This document shows, piece by piece, positions 31,949 to 38,920 of a stretch of 38,925 nt of DNA. The notes beneath the pieces were generated by a model, which made no database searches, had not been told where the DNA came from, and saw only the letters and a list, made by a program, of their open reading frames with translations. The translations under genes were made by a program, and so were the position numbers. The DNA is from SFEL01 sp963640685 (lineage in GTDB: Bacteria; Bacillota; Clostridia; Christensenellales; CAG-138): contig CAVIAA010000020.1 of NCBI GenBank assembly GCA_963640685.1, positions 1 to 38,925 of the forward strand, read 5' to 3'. How positions within the stretch are numbered: the first letter of the stretch is position 1; every line of letters begins with the position of its first letter.

Positions 31949-33159
31949 ATCAAAAATCCTTTTAGCATCGTACCGGCGCATACGGCGCCGCTCCCGGCCG
32001 GTATTATCGCCACAGCATCGCACCCGACGGCGCTGCTTATTACCGCATTTCCCTGCTCCGCCGCCGTCCTTATGGAAACGCGCCCGCCGGAAAGCTCCAG
32101 CCTGCCGCGCAGCAGGCGTGTATACGGGCTTTTCTTGCTGAATCCATCCGCAAGCACGATGTCTATCTCATCAGGCTCAGGCTTGCTCCAGCCCGCCATT
32201 TTCTTCAGCGCAGGCATCGCTATCGCATAGAAGTTGGTAAGCGCAGCGGCGGGGTTGCCGCTGAGGGCACATATTATTTTTTCGTCGTATATACCGTAGG
32301 CACATGCCATTCCTGGCTTCAGGTCTACCCCGCGAAAGAGCAGTTCCCCTCCGGCCGTCTCTATTGCGTCCGGCGTCAGGTCGCAGTCGCCCGCGCTCAC
32401 GCCGCCCGTGCTGATGACTGCATCACAGCTGGCCAGTCCTTTTTTTATAAGCGCGCATATCTCCTCCACCGAGTCGTTCGCTTTGCCGATATAAACCGGC
32501 ATACAGCCTATCCTGCGGCAGGCAGCCTCCATTATATAGCGGTTCGAGTTTCTGATCTGGCCGGGCTTCAGCTCATCGCCCACCTCTGCGACCTCGCTGC
32601 CCGTGGTGATTATCGCAACTCTGGGTATGCGGTATACCTCAGGTCTCGCGGCATTTTGCGCCGCGAGCGCACCTAGCGTCCCGGGGTCTATCCTTTCACC
32701 CTTCCTCGCAAGCATTTTTCCCTTGAATATATCCTCACCGATGCGCACTACATTTTCGCCGCTGCGGAGCCGGCCGTATATTGAAACCGTCTTTTCGGTA
32801 AATGCCGTTTTTTCGAACATCACTACCGCGTCCGCTCCGTGCGGGATAGGCGCGCCCGTCATGACCCGCGTCGCGGTGCCGCTGACGACCTCCCTTGTAG
32901 GCACCATGCCGGCGGGCAGGTTTTCCAGTACGCTCAGGCATACCGGCGCATCTTTGCCGGCTTTAAGGGTATCCGTCGCCCTCAGCGCATATCCGTCATA
33001 TGCCGAGCGGTCAAACGCAGGAACGTTCTCCGCGGCTATCAGGTCCTTTGCCAATATCCGTCCACAGCAGCTCTCTATACCCACACATTCGGTCCCCAAA
33101 GGCGTTACTGCCTCCATAAGTACCCTTCGCGCCGTGCGAAAGTCCAATCTTTCGGTCAT
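31945..33159 (-). CDS. moeA: Molybdopterin molybdenumtransferase MoeA
   Basis: The start at 33159 (MTERLDFRTARRVLMEAVTP) has AAAGGAGAAAAG upstream; 404 residues, the usual MoeA length. Features in order are NVPAFDRSAYDGYALRATDT, GAPIPHGADAVVMFE, IITTGSEVAEVGDELKPGQI, then ISTGGVSAGDCDLTPDAI (the MPT-binding MogA-like domain), and LSGNPAAAL. The enzyme inserts molybdenum into adenylated molybdopterin. It lies between the kinase-MobA fusion gene (28 nt upstream) and mobB (4-nt overlap), so cofactor insertion and GMP attachment are made together. Confidence 0.95.
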   Translation of the reverse strand: MTERLDFRTARRVLMEAVTPLGTECVGIESCCGRILAKDLIAAENVPAFDRSAYDGYALRATDTLKAGKDAPVCLSVLENLPAGMVPTREVVSGTATRVMTGAPIPHGADAVVMFEKTAFTEKTVSIYGRLRSGENVVRIGEDIFKGKMLARKGERIDPGTLGALAAQNAARPEVYRIPRVAIITTGSEVAEVGDELKPGQIRNSNRYIMEAACRRIGCMPVYIGKANDSVEEICALIKKGLASCDAVISTGGVSAGDCDLTPDAIETAGGELLFRGVDLKPGMACAYGIYDEKIICALSGNPAAALTNFYAIAMPALKKMAGWSKPEPDEIDIVLADGFSKKSPYTRLLRGRLELSGGRVSIRTAAEQGNAVISSAVGCDAVAIIPAGSGAVCAGTMLKGFLI

Positions 33160-33187
33160 CTTTTCTCCTTTTTTTGCCATTGGTCTG

Positions 33188-34333
33188 TTATATAGGCAAA
33201 GACAGCGCAGCATATTGCTCCGCGATATGCCTCACCCTCTCGAGTTCCTGCGGAGTGTTGCAGTTTTGCAGCAGCTCTTCAGGCCCCAGATAATCCCAGA
33301 ATTTCCATTCAACGAGCCGCTGCAGCGTCCTCACCGGTGCGTCAGCTTTATGGATCAGCGACTCTATCGCGCCGCTCGTCGCCTTGCAGTATACCCCTAT
33401 CAGGGGTTCGGGCTTTCCCCCATGGCGCAGAACCGTCACTCCATCGCCGCAAGATCCATAAAGCCGGCGCAGCGCTTTCACCGGCACCAGCGGAGTATCC
33501 ACACTAAGGACCACGCATTTGTCATATTGGGCCGCATTAAGGCAGGCATGTATCCCGCCAAGCGGTCCCCGCCCCGGGTAAACATCCGGGATCGTCCGTG
33601 TGCCCGCGATATTTGGGCAGCCGCTGCCTGAGAGCAGTATCTCTGCCGCGCCGAGCAGCCTTAGTTTATCTGTCTGCCGCTGAATAAAGCTCTTCCCAAG
33701 CAGCTGCAGCTCGGCCTTGCTTCGCCCCATACGTCTTGAAGCGCCGCCCGAAAGAACTGCGCCGCTGAAAGGAGCATCGGCTTCCTTACGAAGGCTAAGC
33801 TCAGCCTCCGCCGCGCTTACGCTTTCAGCGGATACGCCGGTTTTGCTTTCGAACCAGCTTGAAATTTCGCACCCGATCCGACTTTGGGCTGGTAGATACT
33901 GCACTGTCCATGCCAAAATGCGCGCGATGCAGTCCTGCACCGAAGCACATTCCGTAAAGCTCTCAAGATCCGCCGCGATAATTCGATTCCTTTGGCTGTC
34001 CCAAAGGAAATTTCTAAGGTCGCCATCCTCGGGAAGCTGTCCGCAGGCCTCCAGGCAGCCCTGCAGCCAATTCAAAAGTGCGCTCCACGGTGCTTCGCAA
34101 AAGCTCTGCTTTTCCTGCCATTCAAGTTCCGACAGCAGCGTTGGGCAGGCTACATATCGCGTTACCAGTAAGCCGGGCTCGGAATACACTGTCTCCGGTA
34201 GAAATACCGCTTTGCTCACTCTTTCGCGCAGCTCTGTTTCCCGTTTCCAGCACGCGGCGGATAAAAAGTGTTTTTCCATAACCGCCGTTCCGCCGCGTAC
34301 GGCCGCGTAAGACTGGCTTAGTGTGCGATCCAA
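33188..34333 (-). CDS. MobA-type molybdenum cofactor guanylyltransferase fused to an N-terminal kinase-like domain
   Basis: The frame opens with TTG at 34333, 4 nt after AAGG; an ATG at 34279 would cut into the first domain. Of 381 residues, the C-terminal half (about 188-381) is a nucleotidyltransferase: GAVLSGGASRRMGRSKAELQ (191-210), YPGRGPLGGIHACLNA and VVLSVDTPLVPV are classic MobA. The N-terminal 150 residues look like a small protein-kinase or aminoglycoside-phosphotransferase fold: VMEKHF (Lys21), a helix with KRETEL (Glu32), then GDLRNFL (104-110) and AADLES (Asp122), in the order of Lys, Glu, catalytic loop and metal-binding Asp. Standalone MobA is about 200 residues, so this is a fusion. 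The cofactor role is firm; the kinase-like domain is inference. Confidence 0.85.
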   Translation of the reverse strand: MDRTLSQSYAAVRGGTAVMEKHFLSAACWKRETELRERVSKAVFLPETVYSEPGLLVTRYVACPTLLSELEWQEKQSFCEAPWSALLNWLQGCLEACGQLPEDGDLRNFLWDSQRNRIIAADLESFTECASVQDCIARILAWTVQYLPAQSRIGCEISSWFESKTGVSAESVSAAEAELSLRKEADAPFSGAVLSGGASRRMGRSKAELQLLGKSFIQRQTDKLRLLGAAEILLSGSGCPNIAGTRTIPDVYPGRGPLGGIHACLNAAQYDKCVVLSVDTPLVPVKALRRLYGSCGDGVTVLRHGGKPEPLIGVYCKATSGAIESLIHKADAPVRTLQRLVEWKFWDYLGPEELLQNCNTPQELERVRHIAEQYAALSLPI

Positions 34334-34365
34334 CGGCCTTCATCTCTCTTTCTGCCGGCCTTATG

Positions 34366-34380
34366 GGATGCGCCGCATCC
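34366..34380 (-). other. Hairpin in the leader of the mob operon
   Basis: GGATGC and GCATCC pair with a 3-nt loop in the roughly 140-nt untranslated leader between the promoter and the kinase-MobA gene. It may be part of a larger structured leader. Confidence 0.4.
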
Positions 34381-34481
34381 GTATGCTCCCGATCCCGCTC
34401 GGCCTAAATATGCTTTCTCTTCCAATACCGTCAGTTGACAAGCGCCCACTCGAGCCTTAAATCGTCTGCGGATTTACGGTA

Positions 34482-34510
34482 ACTATATTCCAAGCCAAAT
34501 TCCCTGTAAA
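34482..34510 (-). promoter_or_regulatory. Promoter of the mobA-moeA-mobB operon
   Basis: Minus strand TTTACA (34505-34510), a 17-nt spacer, then TATAGT (34482-34487), each one mismatch from consensus. It implies a leader of about 140 nt, long enough for a riboswitch. Confidence 0.7.
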
Positions 34511-34565
34511 GGATATCAAAACGTAGATTTATTGCTATCTGGTAGCAAAATAACCAAAGTCGTGT

Positions 34566-34655
34566 CGAGCACCGTGTCAACAGGCATTTTTCAATTTACT
34601 TCTCACACTCCAAAGTATATACTCCGTGAAAATACAAATCGGGCGCCCTGCGAGC
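34566..34655. repeat. 90-bp dispersed repeat, copy 1, with promoter-like elements
   Basis: This copy matches 37604-37695 almost base for base, apart from one substitution in the first third, a 2-nt gap after TATACT and one substitution near the end. It contains TTTACT (34595-34600), a 17-nt spacer and TATACT (34618-34623) on the plus strand. It lies upstream of the AgrC-like kinase gene. The rest of the 34334-34747 gap holds the mob promoter and leader on one side and the kinase promoter on the other. Confidence 0.85.
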
Positions 34656-34668
34656 TGTGGGCTCCCCC

Positions 34669-34698
34669 TTGACACCCTCCCCCTCCATATGCTATTTT
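34669..34698 (+). promoter_or_regulatory. Second promoter upstream of the AgrC-like kinase gene
   Basis: A perfect TTGACA (34669-34674), an 18-nt spacer, then TATTTT (34693-34698), about 50 nt before the ATG at 34748. It may act besides the promoter within the repeat. Confidence 0.5.
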
Positions 34699-34747
34699 TT
34701 ACCTGTAATGTATAGTTAAAATCGACTTTCAGCAGAGGCTTTGCAGC

Positions 34748-36037
34748 ATGAATCCGACTATCGCATATGCTTCCAACTGTATACTCGGCATCATAATGAC
34801 AGTATTCTGTATGCTGACCCTGAAGATGAGGTGGGGGCGCGCAGTCACGTTCATCGGTGCTTACGCAGTGGTGCTTTTCAGCTTCTTCGGCCTGCTCCTG
34901 CTGCCTAGTCAAAACATAGCGGCAAAGCAGATAGTCGGCTTTTTAATAGACCTCATCGGATTCCGAATATTCTTCACGGACAAAATGCCGAGGCTGGCCG
35001 TATGCACCTTCACCATATTCATGAATGAATGGATATGCGAGTTCATCGTCTTTTCTTTTTTCTCAAATGTATATCCCCAGACCACTCAGGGGATGTTTCT
35101 TATACCTCCGCTGACCCAGATCAGCATGTATGCAATATATATTTGCGTTTACGCCTTCCTCATGTGGATATTCTCGCTGCTGTTCAACCGCGTGCTCAGA
35201 AGCTTTTCCTGGCAGGATATCCTTTCATACATCTTTTTCCCTTTCATGCAGCTTGCCATGGTGACATGGGGTTCTCTGCCCAACTTTTACAATCATGCTG
35301 AAGCAGTGCGGCTCTGTATAATACTTTTCTGCATAATTTCGGATGTGGGGCTGTACTATTCCATGCGGGGCATAACCCAGCGGGCGGAGCTCAAGGCCTC
35401 CAATGCCCTGCTGTCCAAACAGATAGATACGGAAAAGGATCATTATGCCGCCCTTACGGAGCAATATGAGGCAATACGCCGTATGCGGCACGATATAGCA
35501 AACCACCTCTATACCATACAGGCGCTGCTGGACAGCGGCGACGCGCAGCAGACGGCGGAATACGCGCGGGAGATAATCCCGCGGCACACCTTTCACTCCA
35601 GCCTGGGCAGCTGCGAAAACCCGGTGGTCGACCCCTTTCTTTATTCCCGAATAGCTAAGCTCAGGGCGGCTGACATAAGCGTGGAGGCTGACGTGCGGCT
35701 GCCCTCTGAAACGGGCATATCCAATGCGGACATGATAATCGCCTTGGGCAATATGCTGGACAACGCCGAGGAGGCATGCCGCAGTGTATCCGACACGCGG
35801 TATATACGCATACAGGCAAGCGCAAAAAACGGCTGCTGTACGCTGCGCATGGAAAACTCTGCCGCCGAACAGACCGCCTCAAAAAAGGAGCGCATAGCCG
35901 GCCTTAGCCGCGGCGTTGGCCTCAGCATTCTCGAGCGGCTTGCGGAGCAATACCGCGGAACCTTTACCTATGGGCTGAATGACGGCTGCTTCTGCGCCGT
36001 GCTTACACTGCAAACGAATGGAGTAAACGATGCTTAA
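34748..36037 (+). CDS. AgrC-like sensor histidine kinase (GHKL ATPase)
   Basis: The 429-residue protein has six or so membrane segments in residues 1-205 (for example LGIIMTVFCMLTL and ILFCIISDVGLYYS). A coiled coil (LLSKQIDTEKDHYAALTEQY) leads to the phospho-acceptor RRMRHDIANHL with His248. The GHKL-type ATPase follows: IIALGNMLDNAEEAC is the N-box and GLSRGVGLSILERLAEQY the G-box region. It would sense an extracellular signal, often a peptide in this family, and phosphorylate the LytTR regulator whose gene overlaps it by 8 nt. No signal-peptide gene (AgrD/AgrB-like) is seen nearby. Confidence 0.92.
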   Translation: MNPTIAYASNCILGIIMTVFCMLTLKMRWGRAVTFIGAYAVVLFSFFGLLLLPSQNIAAKQIVGFLIDLIGFRIFFTDKMPRLAVCTFTIFMNEWICEFIVFSFFSNVYPQTTQGMFLIPPLTQISMYAIYICVYAFLMWIFSLLFNRVLRSFSWQDILSYIFFPFMQLAMVTWGSLPNFYNHAEAVRLCIILFCIISDVGLYYSMRGITQRAELKASNALLSKQIDTEKDHYAALTEQYEAIRRMRHDIANHLYTIQALLDSGDAQQTAEYAREIIPRHTFHSSLGSCENPVVDPFLYSRIAKLRAADISVEADVRLPSETGISNADMIIALGNMLDNAEEACRSVSDTRYIRIQASAKNGCCTLRMENSAAEQTASKKERIAGLSRGVGLSILERLAEQYRGTFTYGLNDGCFCAVLTLQTNGVNDA

Positions 36038-36752
36038 CATAGCGATATGCGACGATGACATGCTGCACCGCAGGCGCACTGCGGCGCTCATTTTGGGTAT
36101 GCCGGAATACGCGGCCTCATCAATAACGGAATTTGCAAGCGCTATGGAGTTTATCTCTTCTCTTGGCGATGGGTCTTATCTGCCCGATATAGCTGTGCTG
36201 GATATAGAAATGGACGGTATGGACGGCATTGAGCTTGCAATTGAGCTGAACGGGCTGCTGCCCGAGTGTCAAATAATATTTCTCACCGGATATATTTCGT
36301 ACGCTACCCGGGTCTACGATGCGGAGCACGTTTTTTTCGTGCTGAAGAGCGAGGCAGGCGACCGGCTGAAGACTGCGCTCGGCAGAGCCTTTGAAAAGCG
36401 GCTTTCTGCGGCATCCCGCCATATAACGGTCACGGCGAACGGCGTGCCTCAGCGGCTGCCCTGGGAGCAGGTGCAGTACCTTGAGCGGGTGCTGCGGCGA
36501 ACGAGGATAGTGACAGCCTCCGGCGAGCTTTGGACGAGCTGCCCGCCATCCGACATACTTTCTCAGCTCGACAGCCGGTGCTATTGCCAGTGCCACAAGA
36601 GCTTTTACGTCAACACGGCTCAGCTTGCCGCAATGCTGCCGGCGGAGTTCGTTCTGCAGAGCGGCCTTCGGGTGCCGATAAGCCGCAGCTGCCAAAGAGC
36701 CGCAAGGGAGAGCTTTCTGTTCAATTCCGGCATGGCACCGGATAAGATGTAG
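36030..36752 (+). CDS. LytTR-family response regulator (AgrA-like)
   Basis: The 240-residue protein has a receiver domain with the acidic cluster CDDD (7-10), the phospho-acceptor Asp58 in VLDIEMDGMDGIELA, and Lys105 in FFVLKSEA. The C-terminal LytTR DNA-binding domain begins near residue 130 (HITVTANGVPQRLPWEQVQY) and includes CHKSFYVNTAQLAAML and RVPISRSCQRAARESFL. GGAGTAAACG precedes the ATG, and the gene overlaps the kinase gene by 8 nt. It probably controls its own operon and perhaps the PhzF-cupin unit, since both have the same 90-bp upstream repeat; that is inference. Confidence 0.93.
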   Translation: MLNIAICDDDMLHRRRTAALILGMPEYAASSITEFASAMEFISSLGDGSYLPDIAVLDIEMDGMDGIELAIELNGLLPECQIIFLTGYISYATRVYDAEHVFFVLKSEAGDRLKTALGRAFEKRLSAASRHITVTANGVPQRLPWEQVQYLERVLRRTRIVTASGELWTSCPPSDILSQLDSRCYCQCHKSFYVNTAQLAAMLPAEFVLQSGLRVPISRSCQRAARESFLFNSGMAPDKM

Positions 36753-36786
36753 AAAACAATAAAAACAGCATAAGTGGGGCAAAACG

Positions 36787-37569
36787 ATGATAGGAGCTAT
36801 CGCAGGAGATATCATAGGCTCCGTATACGAACGGCACAATATCACAACAACGTCTTTTCCGCTGTTTCAGCCAGACAGCAGGTTTACCGATGATTCGGTG
36901 CTGACCTGCGCCGTTGCAAGGGCGGTACTGGACGGCGGAACCCGAGAGGACTACCTGACCTCTATTCGGGCGATAGGCCGTATGTATCCCAACTGCGGCT
37001 ACGGCGGGATCTTTATCAACTGGCTAAAGGGCGACAACGCCGAGCCGTACAACAGCTGGGGCAACGGCTCCGCAATGCGCGTGTCGCCGGTAATATGGGC
37101 ATACGACTCGCTCGATGAGGTTTTATCGGCAGCGAAGACCAGCGCGGAGGTGACGCATAACCACCCCGACGGCATAGCGGGCGCTCAGGCCATTGCAGCG
37201 GCAGGCCTTCTCGCCCGCACGGGGCATACAAAGAGCGAAATAAAAAGCTATATAAGCTCGCAGTTCGGCTATGACCTCGACCGCACGCTGGACGATATCC
37301 GCCCCGTATACGGCTTTTATGTAAGCTGCCCCGGCAGCGTGCCGGAGGCCATTATCGCATTCCTCGAAAGCACCGACTTTGAGAGTGCCATACGCGGCGC
37401 AGTATCAATAGGCGGCGACAGCGACACCATAGCGGCCATGACCGGCGCATTAGTGGAGGCGGCATACGGCGTACCGTACATTATCCGCCGCGAAGCGCTG
37501 AGCAGACTGCCGCTCATATTAAAGGGCATAGTTGAGGAATTCGAAGGCAGGTATCAGAGTCGGCCGTGA
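36787..37569 (+). CDS. ADP-ribosylglycohydrolase (DraG family)
   Basis: The 260-residue protein has the DraG fold markers: MIGAIAGDIIGSVYE at the start, SRFTDDSVLTCAVA (metal-binding Thr-Asp-Asp), NSWGNGSAMRVSPV, AEVTHNHPDGIAGAQAIAAA, and the second metal site VSIGGDSDTIAAMTGAL. These dinuclear-magnesium enzymes remove ADP-ribose from proteins or other targets. Length and motifs are complete, so it should be active. GTGGGGCAAAACG precedes the ATG. It follows the LytTR gene by 34 nt and is probably co-transcribed. No ADP-ribosyltransferase is visible in the window. Confidence 0.95.
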   Translation: MIGAIAGDIIGSVYERHNITTTSFPLFQPDSRFTDDSVLTCAVARAVLDGGTREDYLTSIRAIGRMYPNCGYGGIFINWLKGDNAEPYNSWGNGSAMRVSPVIWAYDSLDEVLSAAKTSAEVTHNHPDGIAGAQAIAAAGLLARTGHTKSEIKSYISSQFGYDLDRTLDDIRPVYGFYVSCPGSVPEAIIAFLESTDFESAIRGAVSIGGDSDTIAAMTGALVEAAYGVPYIIRREALSRLPLILKGIVEEFEGRYQSRP

Positions 37570-37603
37570 TGCCCGTTCGGCAGCGTCCTAGTGCATGTCG
37601 TTC

Positions 37604-37695
37604 CGAGCACCGTGTCAACAGGTATTTTTCAATTTACTTCTCACACTCCAAAGTATATACTATCCGTGAAAATACAAATCGAGCGCCCTGCGAGC
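37604..37695. repeat. 90-bp dispersed repeat, copy 2, with promoter-like elements
   Basis: This is the partner of 34566-34655, in the same orientation, with TTTACT (37633-37638), a 17-nt spacer and TATACT (37656-37661). Here it lies just upstream of the PhzF gene, so the shared block may be the promoter-operator of both units. The two copies bracket the kinase, regulator and ADP-ribosylglycohydrolase genes. Confidence 0.85.
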
Positions 37696-37709
37696 GGCGG
37701 TTCGCAGGG
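37686..37709 (+). other. Hairpin in the leader of the PhzF gene
   Basis: CCCTGCGA (37686-37693) pairs with TCGCAGGG (37702-37709) around an 8-nt loop, between the repeat promoter and the start codon. The left arm belongs to the dispersed repeat and the right arm does not, so copy 1 lacks this hairpin. Confidence 0.5.
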
Positions 37710-37729
37710 GTGCGGACAGGATGGGCAGT

Positions 37730-38509
37730 ATGAAGCTGAAGCAGTACATCGTCGATGCATTTACGGACAAGGTCTTTGCGGGCAACCCCGCCGCCGTCTG
37801 CGTTACGGATAAGTGGCTGGACGACCGCACCATGCAGAGCATCGCCATTGAAAACAACCTTTCCGAAACCGCCTTTGCGGTCAGGGAGGGCGGCGCTTAT
37901 CGTTTGCGCTGGTTTACGCCGGGCGGCGAAGTCGAGCTTTGCGGCCACGCAACGCTGGCCACCGCATATGCAATAACCCGCTTTGTTGAGCCGGGGCTGA
38001 ACTCCGTTGCGTTTAATACGCTCAGCGGACGGCTGACGGTAGAAAAGCAGGGCGAGCTGCTTATGATGGATTTCCCGTCCTTTTGTCTCCGGCCGGTGCC
38101 TATATCGGAGCAGATAATCGAGGCTATCGGCATAAGGCCGCTTGAGGCCTGTTTCGGCGCGGATATGCTCTGCATTTTGCAAAGCGAGGAGCAGGTGCTC
38201 CGGGTTCGCCCGAATCTGGAGCTGATGCGTCAGATGGACGGCGTGTGCTTCCACATCACGGCACAGGGCAGCGAATATGACTGCGTGACCCGCAGCTTTG
38301 CGCCTAAGTGCAACGTTGCGGAGGACCCCGTTTGCGGGCGCGGGCACTGCCACGTTATCCCGTACTGGGCGGGCAAGACCGGCAAAACGGAGTTTACCGC
38401 GTATCAGGCCTCCCCACGCGGCGGAGTGCTGTACTGCACCTATGCCGGCGAGCGCACGCTGCTGCGCGGCAATGCGGCGCTGTTTGCCGAGGCGGAGATA
38501 CATATTTGA
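37730..38509 (+). CDS. PhzF family isomerase/epimerase-like protein
   Basis: I prefer the ATG at 37730 (MKLKQYIVDAFTDKVFAGNP), which has AGGATGGGC at good spacing; an ATG nine bases upstream directly abuts AGG. The 259-residue protein has the PhzF pattern: AFTDKVFAGNPAAVC, ENNLSETAFAV (the conserved catalytic Glu), FTPGGEVELCGHATLATAYA, and near the end EDPVCGRGHCHVIPYWAG. Family members isomerise trans-2,3-dihydro-3-hydroxyanthranilate or related compounds; most are uncharacterised. It is followed at 26 nt by a cupin gene and precedes no phenazine gene, so a phenazine role is unlikely. Confidence 0.92.
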   Translation: MKLKQYIVDAFTDKVFAGNPAAVCVTDKWLDDRTMQSIAIENNLSETAFAVREGGAYRLRWFTPGGEVELCGHATLATAYAITRFVEPGLNSVAFNTLSGRLTVEKQGELLMMDFPSFCLRPVPISEQIIEAIGIRPLEACFGADMLCILQSEEQVLRVRPNLELMRQMDGVCFHITAQGSEYDCVTRSFAPKCNVAEDPVCGRGHCHVIPYWAGKTGKTEFTAYQASPRGGVLYCTYAGERTLLRGNAALFAEAEIHI

Positions 38510-38535
38510 TTGTTTCAAGTAAGGAATAAAGCGTT

Positions 38536-38877
38536 ATGAAAAAAATTGACCGCTGTTCTGCCAGGCATTACCTTTGGCAGCGGGTATGCGACGGGTGGCA
38601 TTTTGTTGAGCGAGATGACCTCAGCATTATCGCGGAAAAAATGCCGCCGGGCACCTCGGAGGATATGCATTATCACCGCAGCGCCCGTCAGTTTTTCTAT
38701 ATTCTCTCCGGCCAGGCCACGATGCGGTTTTCTGAACACACCCTGCTGCTGAATGCGGGGGCCGGCATAGAGATAGAGCCCAACGAAGCGCATCAAATGT
38801 GCAACTGCTCGGAATCGGAGCTCGAGTTTCTGACCGTTTCCGTGCCCAAGGCACACGGGGACAAAGTTGTGATATGA
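38536..38877 (+). CDS. Small cupin-domain protein
   Basis: The 113-residue protein is a single cupin barrel. Motif 1 is PPGTSEDMHYHRSARQFFYI, followed by LSGQATMRF, and motif 2 is IEIEPNEAHQMCN, giving His-x-His and a later His as metal ligands. The metal-bound Glu of motif 1 is replaced (HYHRSARQFF has Gln), as in many small cupins. AAGGAATAAAGCGTT precedes the ATG. It lies 26 nt after the PhzF gene and before a strong terminator, so the two form an operon; the substrate is unknown. Confidence 0.9.
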   Translation: MKKIDRCSARHYLWQRVCDGWHFVERDDLSIIAEKMPPGTSEDMHYHRSARQFFYILSGQATMRFSEHTLLLNAGAGIEIEPNEAHQMCNCSESELEFLTVSVPKAHGDKVVI

Positions 38878-38891
38878 TCTGGACAACAACG

Positions 38892-38920
38892 AAAGAACCA
38901 CTCCAAGGGGTGGTTCTTTT
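38892..38920 (+). terminator. Rho-independent terminator after the cupin gene
   Basis: AAAGAACCACTCC (38892-38904) pairs with GGGGTGGTTCTTT (38907-38919, one G-T pair), ending in TTTT. It lies 14 nt after the cupin stop codon. Confidence 0.9.

Noticed and set aside
34122..34343. An ATG with an AGAGAG sequence just upstream of the kinase-MobA gene, in another frame
   Set aside because: The 73-codon product overlaps the conserved N-terminal domain out of frame and looks like no known protein; the TTG start in the main frame is better supported by the domain.
34566..34585. A perfect TTGACA on the minus strand inside the 90-bp repeat
   Set aside because: No -10-like hexamer lies 16-18 nt downstream in either copy, so I do not call a minus-strand promoter there.
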